Assembly: GCF_018873765.1 (NCBI RefSeq)
Contig: NC_057926.1
Span: 46,057,043 to 46,121,042 of the forward strand
Source: Telopea speciosissima
Taxonomy: Eukaryota > Streptophyta > Magnoliopsida > Proteales > Proteaceae
DNA: 64,000 bases
Direction of reading: 5' to 3'
Shown: positions 1-11,984 of the stretch, in pieces
How the letters are laid out: each line of letters begins with the position of its first letter
Numbering within the stretch: position 1 is the stretch's first letter
Notes under the pieces: generated by a model
Told to the model about the DNA's origin: nothing
The model's input: only the letters and a program-made list of their open reading frames with translations
The model's database searches: none
Program-made: the position numbers and the translations under genes

Positions 1-541
1 CAAGTTTAAAATCCTTGGAAACACCAGTCACACTCTTTATCACTCGAGTGTGTCAAAAACATGAACAAACCAAAGCTAGAGGAGCTCCCAAATTGCTGAT
101 CCAACTTGGAATCGGATCAGCAGCAGCAGAGTCTGATCCGATAGTGGATCCCAAGTTTAAAATCCTTGGAATCACCAGTCACACTCTTTATCACTCGAGT
201 GTTTCAAACAACCTGAACCAACCAAAGCTAAAGGAGTTCCCAAGTTGCCGATCAAACTTGGAATTGGATCAGCAGCAGCAGAGTCTGATCCGATAGTGGA
301 TCCCAAGTTTTAAATCCTTGGAATCACCAGTCACACTCTTTATCACACGAGTGTTTCAAACAACCTAAACCAACCAAAGCTAAAGGAGCTCCCAAGTTGC
401 TGATCCAACTTGGAAATGGATCAGGAGCAGCAGATTCTGATCCGATAGTCGATCCCAAGTTTTAAATCCTTGGAATCATCAGTCATACTCTTTATCACTT
501 GAATGTTTCAAACAACCTGAACCAACGAAAGCTAAAGAAGC
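1..541. repeat. Tandem array, ~152-bp unit, about 3.5 copies
   Basis: The same block starts near positions 1, 152, 304 and 456. Each copy contains a segment on a Ser/Thr-like CACTCTTTATCAC core, then an AGCTAAAGGAG segment, then a CAGCAGCAG run and TGATCCGATAGT. Copies differ by scattered substitutions, so the array is old but still easy to see. It may continue left of the window. Open frames across it are by-products of the repeat and match no protein I know. If the HS1-like gene continues leftward, the array would lie in its first intron. Confidence 0.9.
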
Positions 542-1509
542 TCCCCAGAACCATAGATAGTTCATTCAGTCCACCTGTATTGTTTCTCCAGTTGTTACAA
601 TGCCATATCAGATATGGTACTGGATTCCCTCACCTTGTAAGCCAGTAGTTTTCCCAAGCTCGTATCAACAGTTTTAAAATCTCGTATAGGTGTTCAAGTT
701 CAAAGAAACAAAGGTTTTGAAGTACAAAATAGTTTTATACAGGCCAGGTTAGAAGATTAACAATATGTTAGGCAGCATAGAATTTGAAGAAGAAATTATA
801 GACATAGAACCTTGAGACTTCTCTACTCTTTGGGCATAACAAATAAATCTATGTTAACTGTATGAGAAGATAGATAGAACAGCTTACATACAAATAAAAG
901 TCCAGGACGATTCAGAAAACACCAACCATTTAGGTCAAATGCCCAAAAGGAAACCACAGGGATGCTATGTTCATAGAATAGAGCACTCAAACAAATAAAA
1001 GTTGTGTACTATTCTGAAATCAAACAGAAATTCAACTTCAATATGTTAAAACTGTATTTCCACCCACTATACAATTGATCCAGACAAGGCAATAATGGTG
1101 GAGGCTGTGTCTTGGATTGGTAGTCGCCATTAACAAGTAAAGGTTAGCTGATTTGAGTGTTCATAACCATCAGCTAATTGAATCGTTCTGTAACTTACTG
1201 TAAAAGACAATGTGCTTTCTTATCTATTTCATCAAGCTGTGGGTACATCCATGTATCGAACCCTCCATGGAAAGGATTGCTATTCTAGTTTATGAAGCTC
1301 AGTTTCCTCCTGTTGATGGGTTGACTGATTGATACCAATCCGGATTGAATTAGGGCTCTGGCAATAGGCAACAAGATTCATTGCCTCTTAAAAATTTTGG
1401 CTGTGGAGAAAGTCTAGGGTTTTGGGTATAGAGAAGAGAAAAGGGCGAACCATCTATTCCATACGAACAATAACACAAACACACAAAGAGAGAGGGAGAG
1501 AGATGCTAC
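542..1509. other. Gene-free stretch, probably intron of the HS1-like gene
   Basis: No coding exon, RNA gene or clear repeat is visible on either strand. I looked specifically for the second exon of the HS1-like gene on the minus strand here and did not find it. Confidence 0.5.
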
Positions 1510-1649
1510 CATTGGAAAGCCTTCATGGGTTCAATGAGATTGACAAGATTTGCATAACCCCTGATGAGTTCGACAATCTTTTCAGGTGGGATATCGGCCT
1601 TGAACTTGGCCAACAGTACGTGCTTCACCACTCCCTTCGCCTCCTCCAT
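1510..1649 (-). CDS. HS1: HS1-like stress-response A/B-barrel protein, exon 1 (partial)
   Basis: The minus-strand frame starts at the ATG at 1649-1647 and reads MEEAKGVVKHVLLAKF..., ending ...NLVNLIEPMKAFQW. That is the N-terminal 46 residues of the dimeric alpha/beta-barrel (Dabb) family typified by Arabidopsis HS1, small stress-responsive proteins of about 110 residues with reported antimicrobial activity. The exon ends at 1510 in phase 2 before a GT donor at 1509-1508. The second exon, with the rest of the barrel, is not seen in 1-1509 and probably lies off the left edge; loss cannot be excluded. A CT-rich leader lies just upstream of the ATG, and a long-TIR transposon begins about 57 bp upstream. 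Confidence 0.78.
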
Positions 1650-1706
1650 CCTCCCCCTCTCTCTCTCTCTCTCACATGTCTATAATGCATATCTATTATA
1701 CTTATA

Positions 1707-3518
1707 GGGTTTTTTCAAAAAAATAATTAAATAAAGTACACGTACCCCTTATAATGCACCCAATATTCCTCCTAACCCTTAAGCTTTTGATTAGTCCACG
1801 TATCACCTTTTAATATTTCACATATCATTCCTATTTTACCCCCTAATGTCATTTAAGTGTACATCATGTATTAAATACTAAAAGATGACCAAACTATTCT
1901 TTCTTCTATCTTTTTTTTAAATTTGAAAAGACCTAATTGTCCTGACTTATTTACAAAAATTTGAAAACACTAAAATGCCCTCATCTTCCCCAAATCATCT
2001 TCTTTTACACCACCCCCACCCCCACCCATCCACCTTTAATACCATCACCATCCTATCGTGAAGCCCCACCTCCCTGTCTCTCCTCCCCTCCTCTACTTCC
2101 TCCACCTCTCGTTGAGTTGGGAGCCGGAGCCGCATCCACAGCCATCGCTGATTGTAGTGAAGAAGATGGGAGTATCACCTCAGTTGCCAGGTCTCCTCTA
2201 ACAAGGGGGCTGAACTCTCACCCATACAATGAGGTGGGGATAATTTTCCGCTTCACGGTGGGAGAAGAAGGAGAAGAGTTATGAAGGAGGCAAAGGGTCT
2301 TTCAACTTTTTATTTAATAGACAGACAACTAAGCAAATCAAGCTGAAGCAATATTTAATTAGAAGTAAGAAGCCACGACCTGCAACACCCATATTTTCTT
2401 CCTTTTTTTTTAGTTTCTTATTGCTGAACCATTAATTAGTTTTACAAAACTTCTAATCGTTGCCTAGAGGCAGCTGTGGGTCAGTCCCTTTGTTTTTAGG
2501 ATAAATAATCCATTTTAAAATTGGGTAAATTTCTAAAAGAGCTTTTACACTCAGGAACGGCGAAGATCATCCAATCCAGATTAGGATCAGACACCATGTT
2601 TTAAATCTATATCTAACAGGACTGGAACTAGGACTAGAAAATCTCATCTCATCCTAACTGAACCCTCCAATCTGACCTTTCAACCTGGCCCAATTGCTTG
2701 ACCAGCTGTTATCTTATACAAAATTCCAAAATCTGGCAATTTAGGGATTGTTAATCAATTGATCCAACCGGTTACTAGTTGGCGTTTTCTGGTCTCATAT
2801 TTTTAAAAATCTAAATGTTCAAAATCTTTCTCTGTATGAGTCATCAAGCACATGTTAGGCTAAAATGATCTGAGCTATTCTCTTTTATCTCATCTCATCT
2901 TAAAGATGGGAGTGGAAACTTCACTACAATCAGCGATGCTGTGGCTGCGGCTCCGGACTCAACAAGAGGTGGAGGAAGTAGAGGAGGGGAGGAGAGACAC
3001 TGAGGTGGGGCTTCACGGTGGGATGGTCATGGTGTTAATGGTGGGTGGTGGTGGTGGGTATGTAAAAGAAGGTGATGATTTGGGGAAGATGAGGGCATTT
3101 TGGGCTTTTCAAATTTTAGCAAATAGATCTTTTCAAATTTTAGAAAAGATAGAAGAAAGGGTAGTTTGGTCATCTTTTAGCATTTAATACCTGGTATGGA
3201 TTTAAATGGCATTAGGGGGTAAAGCAGGGGTGGTACGTAGAATATTGAGGGGTGATACGTGGACTTATCAGAAGCTTAGGGGGTACGAGGAATATTTGGT
3301 GCGTTATAGGGGGTTACGTATACTTTACCCAAAAAAAAAAAAGGGAAACAGTTTTCTGTACTGGAGTGTGGCCCACGCCAGCATTCCCATGAGTCTATCT
3401 CTCTCCTCCTCAAAATAAGGTGGCAGATGTGTTTTTTCACATGGGGAGGAGAGAGATAGACTCATGGGAGTGCTGGCGTAAGCCACACTCCCGAACAAAG
3501 ATCTTTTTCCCAAAAAAA
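1707..3518. mobile_element. Long-TIR (MULE/foldback-type) DNA transposon
   Basis: Two arms of about 410-430 bp are inverted copies of each other: roughly 1733-2163 and 2919-3330. The whole is bracketed by a 13-bp direct repeat, TATTATACTTATA, at 1694-1706 and 3519-3531. This is close to the 9-11 bp target duplications of Mutator-like elements. The 750-bp middle holds no transposase and no gene I recognise. A second small hairpin element (3343-3511) sits inside the right end. The arms could form a long intramolecular hairpin. Confidence 0.82.
3343..3511. mobile_element. Palindromic MITE nested in the long-TIR element
   Basis: The two halves are near-perfect inverted copies around a centre near 3430: GTGTGGC...CCAGCA...CATGAGTCTATCTC on the left and its complement on the right. 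The ends read GGGAAA and TTTCCC. It lies between the right TIR of the host element and that element's flanking direct repeat, so it inserted after the host element did. Confidence 0.75.
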
Positions 3519-3969
3519 TATTATACTTATATGGAGATGGATGGATATGCTAGCGGTATAGTGTAGGCTAGCACCATATGTGTGTCTCTCTCTTCCCCCT
3601 TTGAAATAACTCCCTTATCCCTCAAAAGGAGGAAGAGATAGATTGACATATAAAGATATGGGGAAGGTATTGATACACGATAGATTCCGTACATCAATGC
3701 ATTCAATAGGGGGTGGGGGGGCTTTATGGTCATTTTGGATGGGTATTTTTTCCCATCTGACGGTACTTCATACAGGTCGTGTACATGCACAACCGTGTAT
3801 CAAAACTTCTGCCATAAGGTATTAAGGTGCTAGCTTATGTTGTACCAGTAACATACTCAATCTTTTCCTATACTTATATATCTTTGTTATAAATCTCTAC
3901 AAACATGAGTTTACCAAAAAGTTTTGTATTATAGGCCTAAAAGTTTGTTCAAACACTTAAAATTTGGTT

Positions 3970-4190
3970 CAAGGAATCTGTATCGGATCGGTCATATCCA
4001 TCGATTCATATCAATATTAGTAGAGATTGATACCAATTTCTGATCGATACGATACCAATCCAAGAGTACTGACCAAGGGTAAAATTGATTTCTTTTAAAT
4101 TATTTTAGAGGTAAAACCGTTCGATTTGGATAGACATGGGCCGCTCCGGATTGGTATCATATACCGATCCTGATTACTAAGTTGTCGAAA
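3970..4190. repeat. Dispersed repeat, GATCGGTATCG family, copy 1
   Basis: This stretch is rich in ATCGGTATCG/CGATACCAAT motifs in inverted arrangement around an AAATTGATTT core. Related copies lie at 26035-26235 and 40935-41185, the latter in PAL intron 2. It looks like a nonautonomous MITE with diverged ends; I could not define a target duplication. Confidence 0.5.
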
Positions 4191-6265
4191 AGTAAATTTT
4201 GGCACATTTATGTAAAATTAAATAATTCAAAAAAATAAAAAATGGATATATATTGGCAGAAAATTATATATAAAGGTTTTCTTTCCCATCTAGGCCAACA
4301 GAAGCATAACACTTCATTGTTTACAACATGGTAGTACATGGGTTAGTCCATGTCATAGAGGACTAGCTAAGCATATCATTGGTACAATTTCAACTCAAAA
4401 TGAGTAGAGGATGTAGCTAACATTACAAAAGGTGTCATTATGTATTTTATTTCATCTCCATTTGATGGTATTTTTGGTAAATTTTTTAAAACTCTGAATC
4501 AGAATTTAAGTAACTTTTTTTGCTTATTTTGAACTTAAATTTGACCATTGAGATGTATATGGAGTCGTCTATCACATGGATTAACCCATGTACTACCAAA
4601 TGGTAAATATTGAATTGTTATATTTCATTAGTCATAGTGACGCCTAAAAGAACAAAAAGAATCATAAAAATATGTTTAGGTGTGTGATACTATCACAAAT
4701 ATATGTCATAAGAATTATATTTTTTTGGGATTGATTTTACTGTCTAGATGTAGTGTACGCTAGCGCCTTCGTTTATCTATCTCTTCCCCCACAATAAGAG
4801 GGAGGAGAGAGATAAACATAGCCCACACCCAAACATAGAGGGGCAAAATGACCTCCCCATCCCCATGATCAATGCCAACACGCACTCTCATTGCCCCTGG
4901 CATGTGCAGGGGTCACGCTCCCTTTCAAAGAACACGGACTCTTTTTTCTTTTCTTTTTTTTTTTTTTTCCTTTAAATGCCATATCAATTGTGATTGAAAA
5001 AGTTTTGCATGTGTGATTTGTGAGTTGGTAAGTAATACAGGGGCTCGCTCTGATTTAATCAGCATCTTCGGGTGCCAACCCTATATACCTATTCTGTCAC
5101 ACCCAACCGACCAATTTGTAACCTCTCATTGTAAAGGTGAAGATTAACTAAAAAGGGGAAGTGTTAGTGGAAGGAGGTTGTTATAAGCTATTATCACATG
5201 CAATGCAAGGCAACCCTCCTCAATTTAACCTAACCACCAGTTAGTCAAAGCTCTACTCTAACTCCTGTGAAGGAGGAGCAGATTCACACAATTCCCACGA
5301 GAGTCTCTCCTCACTTACAACTTATCTATAAATCATACCCGAACCCCCTACAAACTGATCCAACCTCTTTCTATCTCTTGCAGGTTCTACCGTTCTGACT
5401 TATAACTGGTTCTTCTCCAAGTGTTTGATCAGGTTGATATCCGGTGAGTGATCTCCCTGCTAGCTTTGTCAACTATGCAGTCTTTTGCAGGTTCACCTCT
5501 ATTTCGTTGTCTGTTCGACCTTGAACTTACATAAACATAATGAAATATAACTAATCAGAAACCCTAGTTACTCTCATCTAATGAGCTACCTATCTATAGT
5601 TATTGTAGTGGCTTTCATGAGGATTCTAGTTTAGACCAAGTTAGAAACCCTCTTTAATCCATAGGGACGTGATCAAGGGTTTACTATTTATCAAAACTCT
5701 CAATTCCTCAATATCTTGTTCATTCGCAACAAAATATTTTCTTTGTGTCGATGAAAAAAAAAAAAACATGTTTTTTTGAAGAGAGATACTATTTCACTAA
5801 TCGAGTCACAAATTGTAATTCACTGAACAAAAAAAATCGAAATAGAATATTTATTGGAAAAGGTATGCCATAAATGGGCCAAAGGTGAATCGTAGAAAAA
5901 AGATGTCATCCAGTAGATCGATATGAAGTTGTTGGTCCTAGGGTTCATCATATGGTTTTACAGTTTGATGTTTAGATCATGTGTGATGGGTAGATTGAGT
6001 TTTACCATTCTATTAATTGGAAGTAATTGGGGAGGACCTATGTAGAAGTGTAGAACAAGTAGTGATTAAAGTGAATAATATGATCTTATCATTACATGAA
6101 ATCAATTAGTATACTATGAAAAATGTAGAAAACAGATTTATGAGTATTACTAGATAAGGATTAAGTAAATTTCCTTTATATTCTCCTTAAACACATACAA
6201 AATTAATAATTATATCAAGAACACAAACAGAAATGACAACAACAACAAAAAAAAAAAAAAAACAA
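4191..6265. other. Gene-free, AT-rich stretch with MITE debris
   Basis: No coding exon was recognised. The part at 4745-4935 (GTGTACGCTAGCGCC, GATAAACATAGCCCAC, ACACGCACTC) belongs to the GC-richer MITE debris seen across the window; a related piece lies at 3540-3830. The region 5040-5600 has no family I can name. Confidence 0.45.
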
Positions 6266-6581
6266 AATTTGGTGGTAAGGTGTATCATATATGCTTGATC
6301 ACCATTTGTGGGTAAGGTTGTTTTCAGGCTTTGGAGGGTTGAAGGGGGGGGGGGGGGGTAGAGAGAGAGAGAGAGAGAGTTCTTATATTTGGTGGTAAGG
6401 TGTACCATATATGCATGGTTTCCATTTGTGGGTAAGGTTGTTTTCAGGCTTTGGAGGGTGGAAGGGGGGGGGGGGGAGAGAGAGAGAGTGAGTGTGTGTT
6501 CTTACATTTGGTGGTAAGGTGTACCATATATGCTTGGTTTCCATTTGTAGGCAAGGTTGTTTTCAGGCTTTGGAGGGTGGA

Positions 6582-6632
<51 letters not shown>
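6266..6632. repeat. Three tandem copies of a ~120-bp unit with G-runs and GA tracts
   Basis: The unit begins TTTGGTGGTAAGGTGTA at about 6268, 6388 and 6507 (periods of 120 and 119). Each copy ends in TTTGGAGGGT(T/G)GAAGG, followed by a G-homopolymer of more than ten in copies 1 and 2, and then a GA tract. In copy 3 the GA tract expands to about 45 bp and the G run is lost. Confidence 0.9.
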
Positions 6633-6633
<1 letters not shown>

Positions 6634-7291
6634 CATATAGAAATTTACTGTTTACAAAAACTATTATTTTTGTAGAAGTAAGAAGATTTGAAAATTTATG
6701 TTTTATATATAAAATCATGAAATTCATACTAAAAGACATTCTAGAAAAGCTCTTAAAAGTATTTAATGTTATTGTTCAAGGTCGAACAAACCACGAACTT
6801 GAGGAATAAGCCAAGGACTACATATTTGATAAGGCATTTGCATGGAGATCATCGATCAATACCATTGCTGGTGTACTCCATTATAAGTGTACTGATTATG
6901 TTAATTTTCGAAACCTTTTCTTGTTTCTTTGGCTGGTTGCTGCATCAGCTTTTAAGGTTTTTCTGCTGTAACTATTCTTGTATTTTATCCTCATTTTTAT
7001 CTTAATATATACTTGCTGACCTTCCGCAAAAAAAAATGTACTGAAGCTCTTAATCGACATGCTTTACCCTCACTCCATTGGCTCTTGTAACTAGAACATG
7101 TCATTAATTAAACAGATATTTAAACCTTCATTTCTTAGTCATGTATGTAATTAGAAGTTCAAATTCTCTTACTTTAGTTGATTATTTACATTAAGATGTC
7201 ATAACTTTGGTCTATACCTGAATCTTCTTTGTGGCATTTAATATTGGAAAATCTCTCTCTCTCTCTCCAAGCATTGTCTGAAATCCCATAA
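6633..7291. other. Gene-free stretch
   Basis: AT-rich; no exon, RNA or named repeat recognised apart from a short CT run near 7252-7267. Confidence 0.4.
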
Positions 7292-9050
7292 TGTTGGGAA
7301 AGTTAATTGTTAGATTTTGTTTTACAATAAGATCAACCTATTTTCCCTAAAAAGTAAAACTTCATAGTATTTTCTTGTGAAAAACATTGTAATCTTTCAT
7401 GTTGGGAGTCCATGTGAAAGCCATTATTCTGCATCGTATTTGAGTAGCCCGATGTGAAGGACTATAAGGATTTGGGACCTCTCTTAGTGACTAACTTTTA
7501 AGGGTAAGTTCTATATACCCAAGTCCCAACAAGTGCTATCAAAGTCCAGTTCTTTAAATCGTGGGCAATGATTGAAGGAAACACCACAACACGGTAAAGC
7601 TTGAATGCGAGCAAATGGATGATTTAAAATGCAAAGACGGAAAACTTGCTATTCTATAAGGATTTGTACGCACCTGTAGAGGGTGATAAGATGAAACCTG
7701 AAAGTAAGAATGGTGCCAAATGGAAAACCTTTGATCAAAAAACTGTACAAAATGTCATTAGATTTATCCAATATTTTTTGGATGACACCATTTTCCATCA
7801 CGTAACCACAAAGGGGTCAGAGCATTCACTATGGAAGAAATTAGAAGAGTTGTACAAAGGATGATTGACGACAACAAAGCTTTCCTGATCAGAAAGCTTG
7901 TGAACCTGAAGTACAGAGAAGAAAGCTCAGTTGCAGAATATTTAAACGAGGTGCAAAGAATTGTGAACCAACTCTCCTCCATGAAGATGACGCTTGATGA
8001 TGAATTACAAACCCTATTACTTCTCAGTTCATTACCCAACAGATGGGAAACACTAGTGGTGTCTCTTAGCAAGTTTGCACTAGATGGGGTGTCTCAATGA
8101 GTCAAGTAACAGAATTTTTGTTGAATGAAGAAGCAAGAAAGAAATCATTGGGCTCACCTTAGCAAGTAGTATATAACAAAAAATCGGGAGATAAATATAA
8201 ACAAATTAAGAAAAATGATTACATGTCACTACTGCAAAAAGGAAGGGCATATGAAAAAAGAGTGCAGGAAACTCAAAATAGATTCAAATAAAGAGAAAGA
8301 TGAGGAGGAGAAGACAGGTGAAAAAAACACCATTGTTGTATAACACAGAGATATTATGTAGATCTTGCTACACCTCCTCAACATATTTTTCATAATGATG
8401 ACCTCATTAATCATGTTCAAATCCTCCTCCAATAGCACATAATGATGGAGTAAGATGTACACTAAGATAATGAAGATGCAGATGGTGATGATGATGCTTC
8501 TACAGTTGGTTTAGGTAATGTGAACAGGGGGAGCTGCCCCCTCAAGAGCTAGCAGTGGAATCTTAGTTGATGAGATGATCTACCAAAGAGCGACAACCTT
8601 TTACTAGATTCCACCACATCACTATATGTATGTAAACCAAAATGCTTGGAAGAAGCAAAGGCCGATGAGTGTGAAAGCCATACAAGTAGAGTATTTGCCT
8701 GAGGAAGTAACCGATGCCAAGTTTGATCCTTTCCATGATCGAGAGTTGTTTATTCGAAGTACTAGACATTGAAACGGTTAATCATGTCTAAAGCTTATGG
8801 CACTTAAAGATTTATTTGAAAGATAAAGAGTTCACGATCTACAAAAAACTCAATGTTGAGTAAATAGAGTTGATGAGGACCGAAGTGGGAATTGAAAGAG
8901 GTGCTTGGTTCAACTATTCCGAAGAGATAGAACCAAGTTCAAAGAGACTAAGGGATTTGATGATAGAGAAGAAAAATGAAGAGGTGTTGTGGGAAAATAG
9001 CCAAATTGTAGAATCGTTTAGAAGATATTGTTCATATGAATGAAGATTAG
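7292..9050 (+). mobile_element. Ty1/copia LTR-element relic, broken
   Basis: A probable 5' LTR spans 7292-7531 (240 bp), begins TGTTGGGA and ends TCCCAACA. It is followed by an initiator-Met-tRNA-type primer-binding site (GTGCTATCAAAG...). Gag-type sequence follows at about 7646-8100, and a CCHC zinc knuckle (CHYCKKEGHMKKEC) lies at 8223-8265. The stretch to about 9050 is open in places but I cannot assign integrase, reverse transcriptase or a 3' LTR, so the right border is uncertain. It is a degraded fossil with several breaks and appears old. Confidence 0.7.
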
Positions 9051-9186
9051 AATAAGATCCATTGATTTTTCTTTTGCTTCTAATTTTTTATTTGAATGGA
9101 CCAAACTTGATTTTTTTATCAAGCTTCCTGCATACCCTTAACATTTAAAAGGATCAAGTCGAACGTAATTCCGATAGTGTCTTATT

Positions 9187-11765
9187 TTAGGGATAGTATT
9201 TCTTCAATTGGTTGAGGTTGGTTAGATACGGCAATTCAAAACCATCTAGATCCATTACTCTGATAGCTTTACTGGAAAGTATTTCCTTCACCTTAAAAAG
9301 GCCACTCCAATTTAGCCTAAACTTCCCTCGTGGATCATATATGGGTTTTCTTTGTTTTTTAAAACAAGGTTGCAATTTCTAATTGGCATGTCACGATCTT
9401 TTTTATTGAATGTCTGGCCGTCCTTTAATGATAAATTTTTATTTTGTCTATCACACACATTCTCTCTTCTCATGGATGAAATTAGTTCTTCATATCTAGG
9501 CCTTAACCATTCGGCTTCTAAGAGCTCACGTTCCATTAATACTCTTAGGGAGGATACTTCCAACCCAAAGGCCGGGAAGGATGATTTCCATTGCATAAAT
9601 TAACTTGTCAGGCCCAATCATTATTAATTTCTTTCAGCCATTTTTTCTAGAATTCTCTAAACAATATTATTGGCCGCTTTCGGCTTGTATGGTTAAGATC
9701 TATGTCTTTTGATCCAAAATTGGTCACACAATGCTTTTGTCTAACCTCTAAAATGAGACCCTTAATTTGAGATTAACTCCCGTGGAACCCATATCGACAA
9801 ATAATATTTTCGTTGAAAATTTTTTGTGACCTTTTTACAATGTAACTTTATCATATGGTTGCGCTTCAAACCATTTAATGAAATAGTCTATGGTGACTAA
9901 AATATATTTATGATCATTAGATGATTTATGGGCAACTTGACCAATGATGTCGATGCTCCAAGTTGCAAATGGTCAAGGAGAACTCATAGTATATAACTCT
10001 GTTGGAGGCATATGTATCGGATTAGCAAATATTTGACATTTATGACACTTCATATCATAATCGACATAGTTGGCGGCCTCCAATGTATTACAATAGTATC
10101 ACAACCTTAATGTCTTGTTTTTCCAGCATCTTTGCTTTCATATGTGGCCCACATATGTTTTGATGGATCCTTTCCTTGAGTCTTCGTGCTTCTTCTTCAT
10201 CGATGCAAACTAGTTGTAAGCCATCAAAGGATCGTTTATAAAAGATTACTTCGTAGCTTAGTTAGTAAGTTCGGGAACGGCAATTGAACGGGAACGGATA
10301 TGTACGGCAATTAAACGGACTAGACGGTAATAATACTTTTAAAAAATCCGGCTTCATAAAACGCATATAATAATAATACGGTACGCGTTTAATATGGGTA
10401 TAATACGGCATAGACGGCAATAATACTTTTAAAAAAACGGATATATATTCATTATATAACATGCATTCACCACCTAATAAACAAAATAATATCATGATTT
10501 TATGAACTAAAATAAACACAATAATATAATATGTGCTATATAACATCTCTAAGATTATCATTTAACATACCAAAATATCAATAATCTACAAGAAATGACT
10601 GTAGATTGTCTGAAAATGAGATGAGCAAGTTGATTACCTTATCATTAAATCATTCTTCCAACATTACATTTCTTTCTATCTACAATGAGATAACCATATA
10701 TTTTTAACCAGATGTGTTCTTGTGAAGGGGGATGAGTTCCCACTAATTAACCAACACACGACAAGAGGGAGGGTTCCAGATATGGATCTCCACTGTACAC
10801 ATTAGCTACAAGAGACAGAAAAACAAGAATAAAATAGAATAGAGATTGAGCCGTTCTCGCCAATATCACACCAGATTCATTTGCTTCACTACCACCATCA
10901 AAGTTCAAAGACCAGAGAAACAAGAGGAGAGTACAAGACTTAAGTGCCGCTTTGTTGAACGGAGATGGGGAGGATGATTGGAGATGGAGGGCGGCTACTG
11001 TTGCCTGCTACGGTTGGATGTTCAACGCAAATCAAAAGGGACGAAAGGGAAAGTGAAATCGTTTTCCTAATTTCTAGTCTTTTGGGGTTTTTTTTTTTTT
11101 TTTTTAAAAATGTATAATACTCGATATAAAAATACAGGAAAATATGGGGACGGGAGTATTATATGTTCAAAAATTCGAGTACGCATATAATACGCATATT
11201 ATACACGTATTTACTAACTAAGCTTCGTAGAGGGAAAAATTGAGTGGCGTAAGTTCTTAAAAATTGGTTTCTTTTACTCTTCCTTTGATAGATTTATGAG
11301 TCACGTGTCTAACATCAAATTTAGATAGTAATAAAAATCATCAAGTAAGCCTTTCTATTAAGGTTAATTTTTCAAATAGATATTTAATTGGATCCATCCT
11401 TGAAATTATCAACACTAGGGTGGGCAATCATACAATGTCTTAACCTGCGGGTAGCCCATATTAATATTGTGTACGTTTTTTTCCAAAGTTGAATATTTGA
11501 CCTCATATTTTAGAAATTTCTTGCTAAGGTAATATATTAATTTCTCAATATTTCCATCTGATTGGTGTTATGACAGTATTGCTCCCATGGACATATCTGT
11601 GACTGATGAATACAATAGCAATGATTTTTCAGGAATTGGTGGTGCTTGAACAAGTGGGTTTAACAAATATTCTTTGGCTCGATTAAAATTTGTGACTAAT
11701 AAATACAATTGCAATGGTTTTGTAGAAATTAAATGGGCAAAGTATATTCCACTCCCAATGGTCAT
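9187..11765 (-). mobile_element. Ty3/gypsy pol relic, broken, split by a hAT insertion
   Basis: Read on the minus strand, the order is a reverse-transcriptase/RNase H boundary region (about 11765-11250), then integrase core (about 10000-9840), then the integrase C-terminal part (about 9375-9187, with a DPRGKF motif). A hAT element (10257-11222) interrupts it between RNase H and integrase. No LTRs were identified. The relic carries many breaks and is an old fossil. Confidence 0.75.
10257..11222. mobile_element. Nonautonomous hAT transposon inserted in the gypsy relic
   Basis: The element has 12-bp terminal inverted repeats (CTTAGTTAGTAA / TTACTAACTAAG). A perfect 8-bp target duplication, CTTCGTAG, lies at 10249-10256 and 11223-11230, which is diagnostic of the hAT superfamily. 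Length is 966 bp. Subterminal ACGGCAATAATAC and ACGCATATAATAC motifs recur, as is usual for transposase binding. No transposase is present. The intact duplication and TIRs make it clearly younger than its host relic. Confidence 0.93.
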
Positions 11766-11984
11766 GGCTATCCCATGCTATCTTGGAGGCTACTTTGCAA
11801 TTGACATGTGCATTGAAAGCTTAATACTATTTTTTGTGGCACAACATTAACAAGTCCAATAGTATAAGCATTGGACCACTGTAGCTTCCAGTTTGATTTG
11901 TGGGGATGAAACATGGACTTTGTCCAGTTCAATAATGGCTTTGGCTAGGGTAATGTGGGATTGATATCCCCATACACATGAATA

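Noticed and set aside
1-296. 93-codon open frame in the left-edge array
   Set aside because: It follows the tandem repeat period and resembles no known protein; it is a by-product of the repeat.
2961-3187. Gly/Val-rich frame in the right arm of the long-TIR element
   Set aside because: The same sequence in the left arm does not keep the frame, and there is no recognisable domain.
3970-4190. Regulatory array reading of the ATCGGTATCG motifs
   Set aside because: The same arrangement recurs at two unrelated sites, so it is a dispersed repeat and not a promoter array.
6266-6632. CRISPR-like repeat
   Set aside because: Plant nuclear DNA; the copies are contiguous tandem units with no unique spacers.
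8563-9050. Host gene downstream of the copia gag region
   Set aside because: No conserved protein could be recognised and it lies between two retroelement relics; kept as part of an uncertain fossil border.
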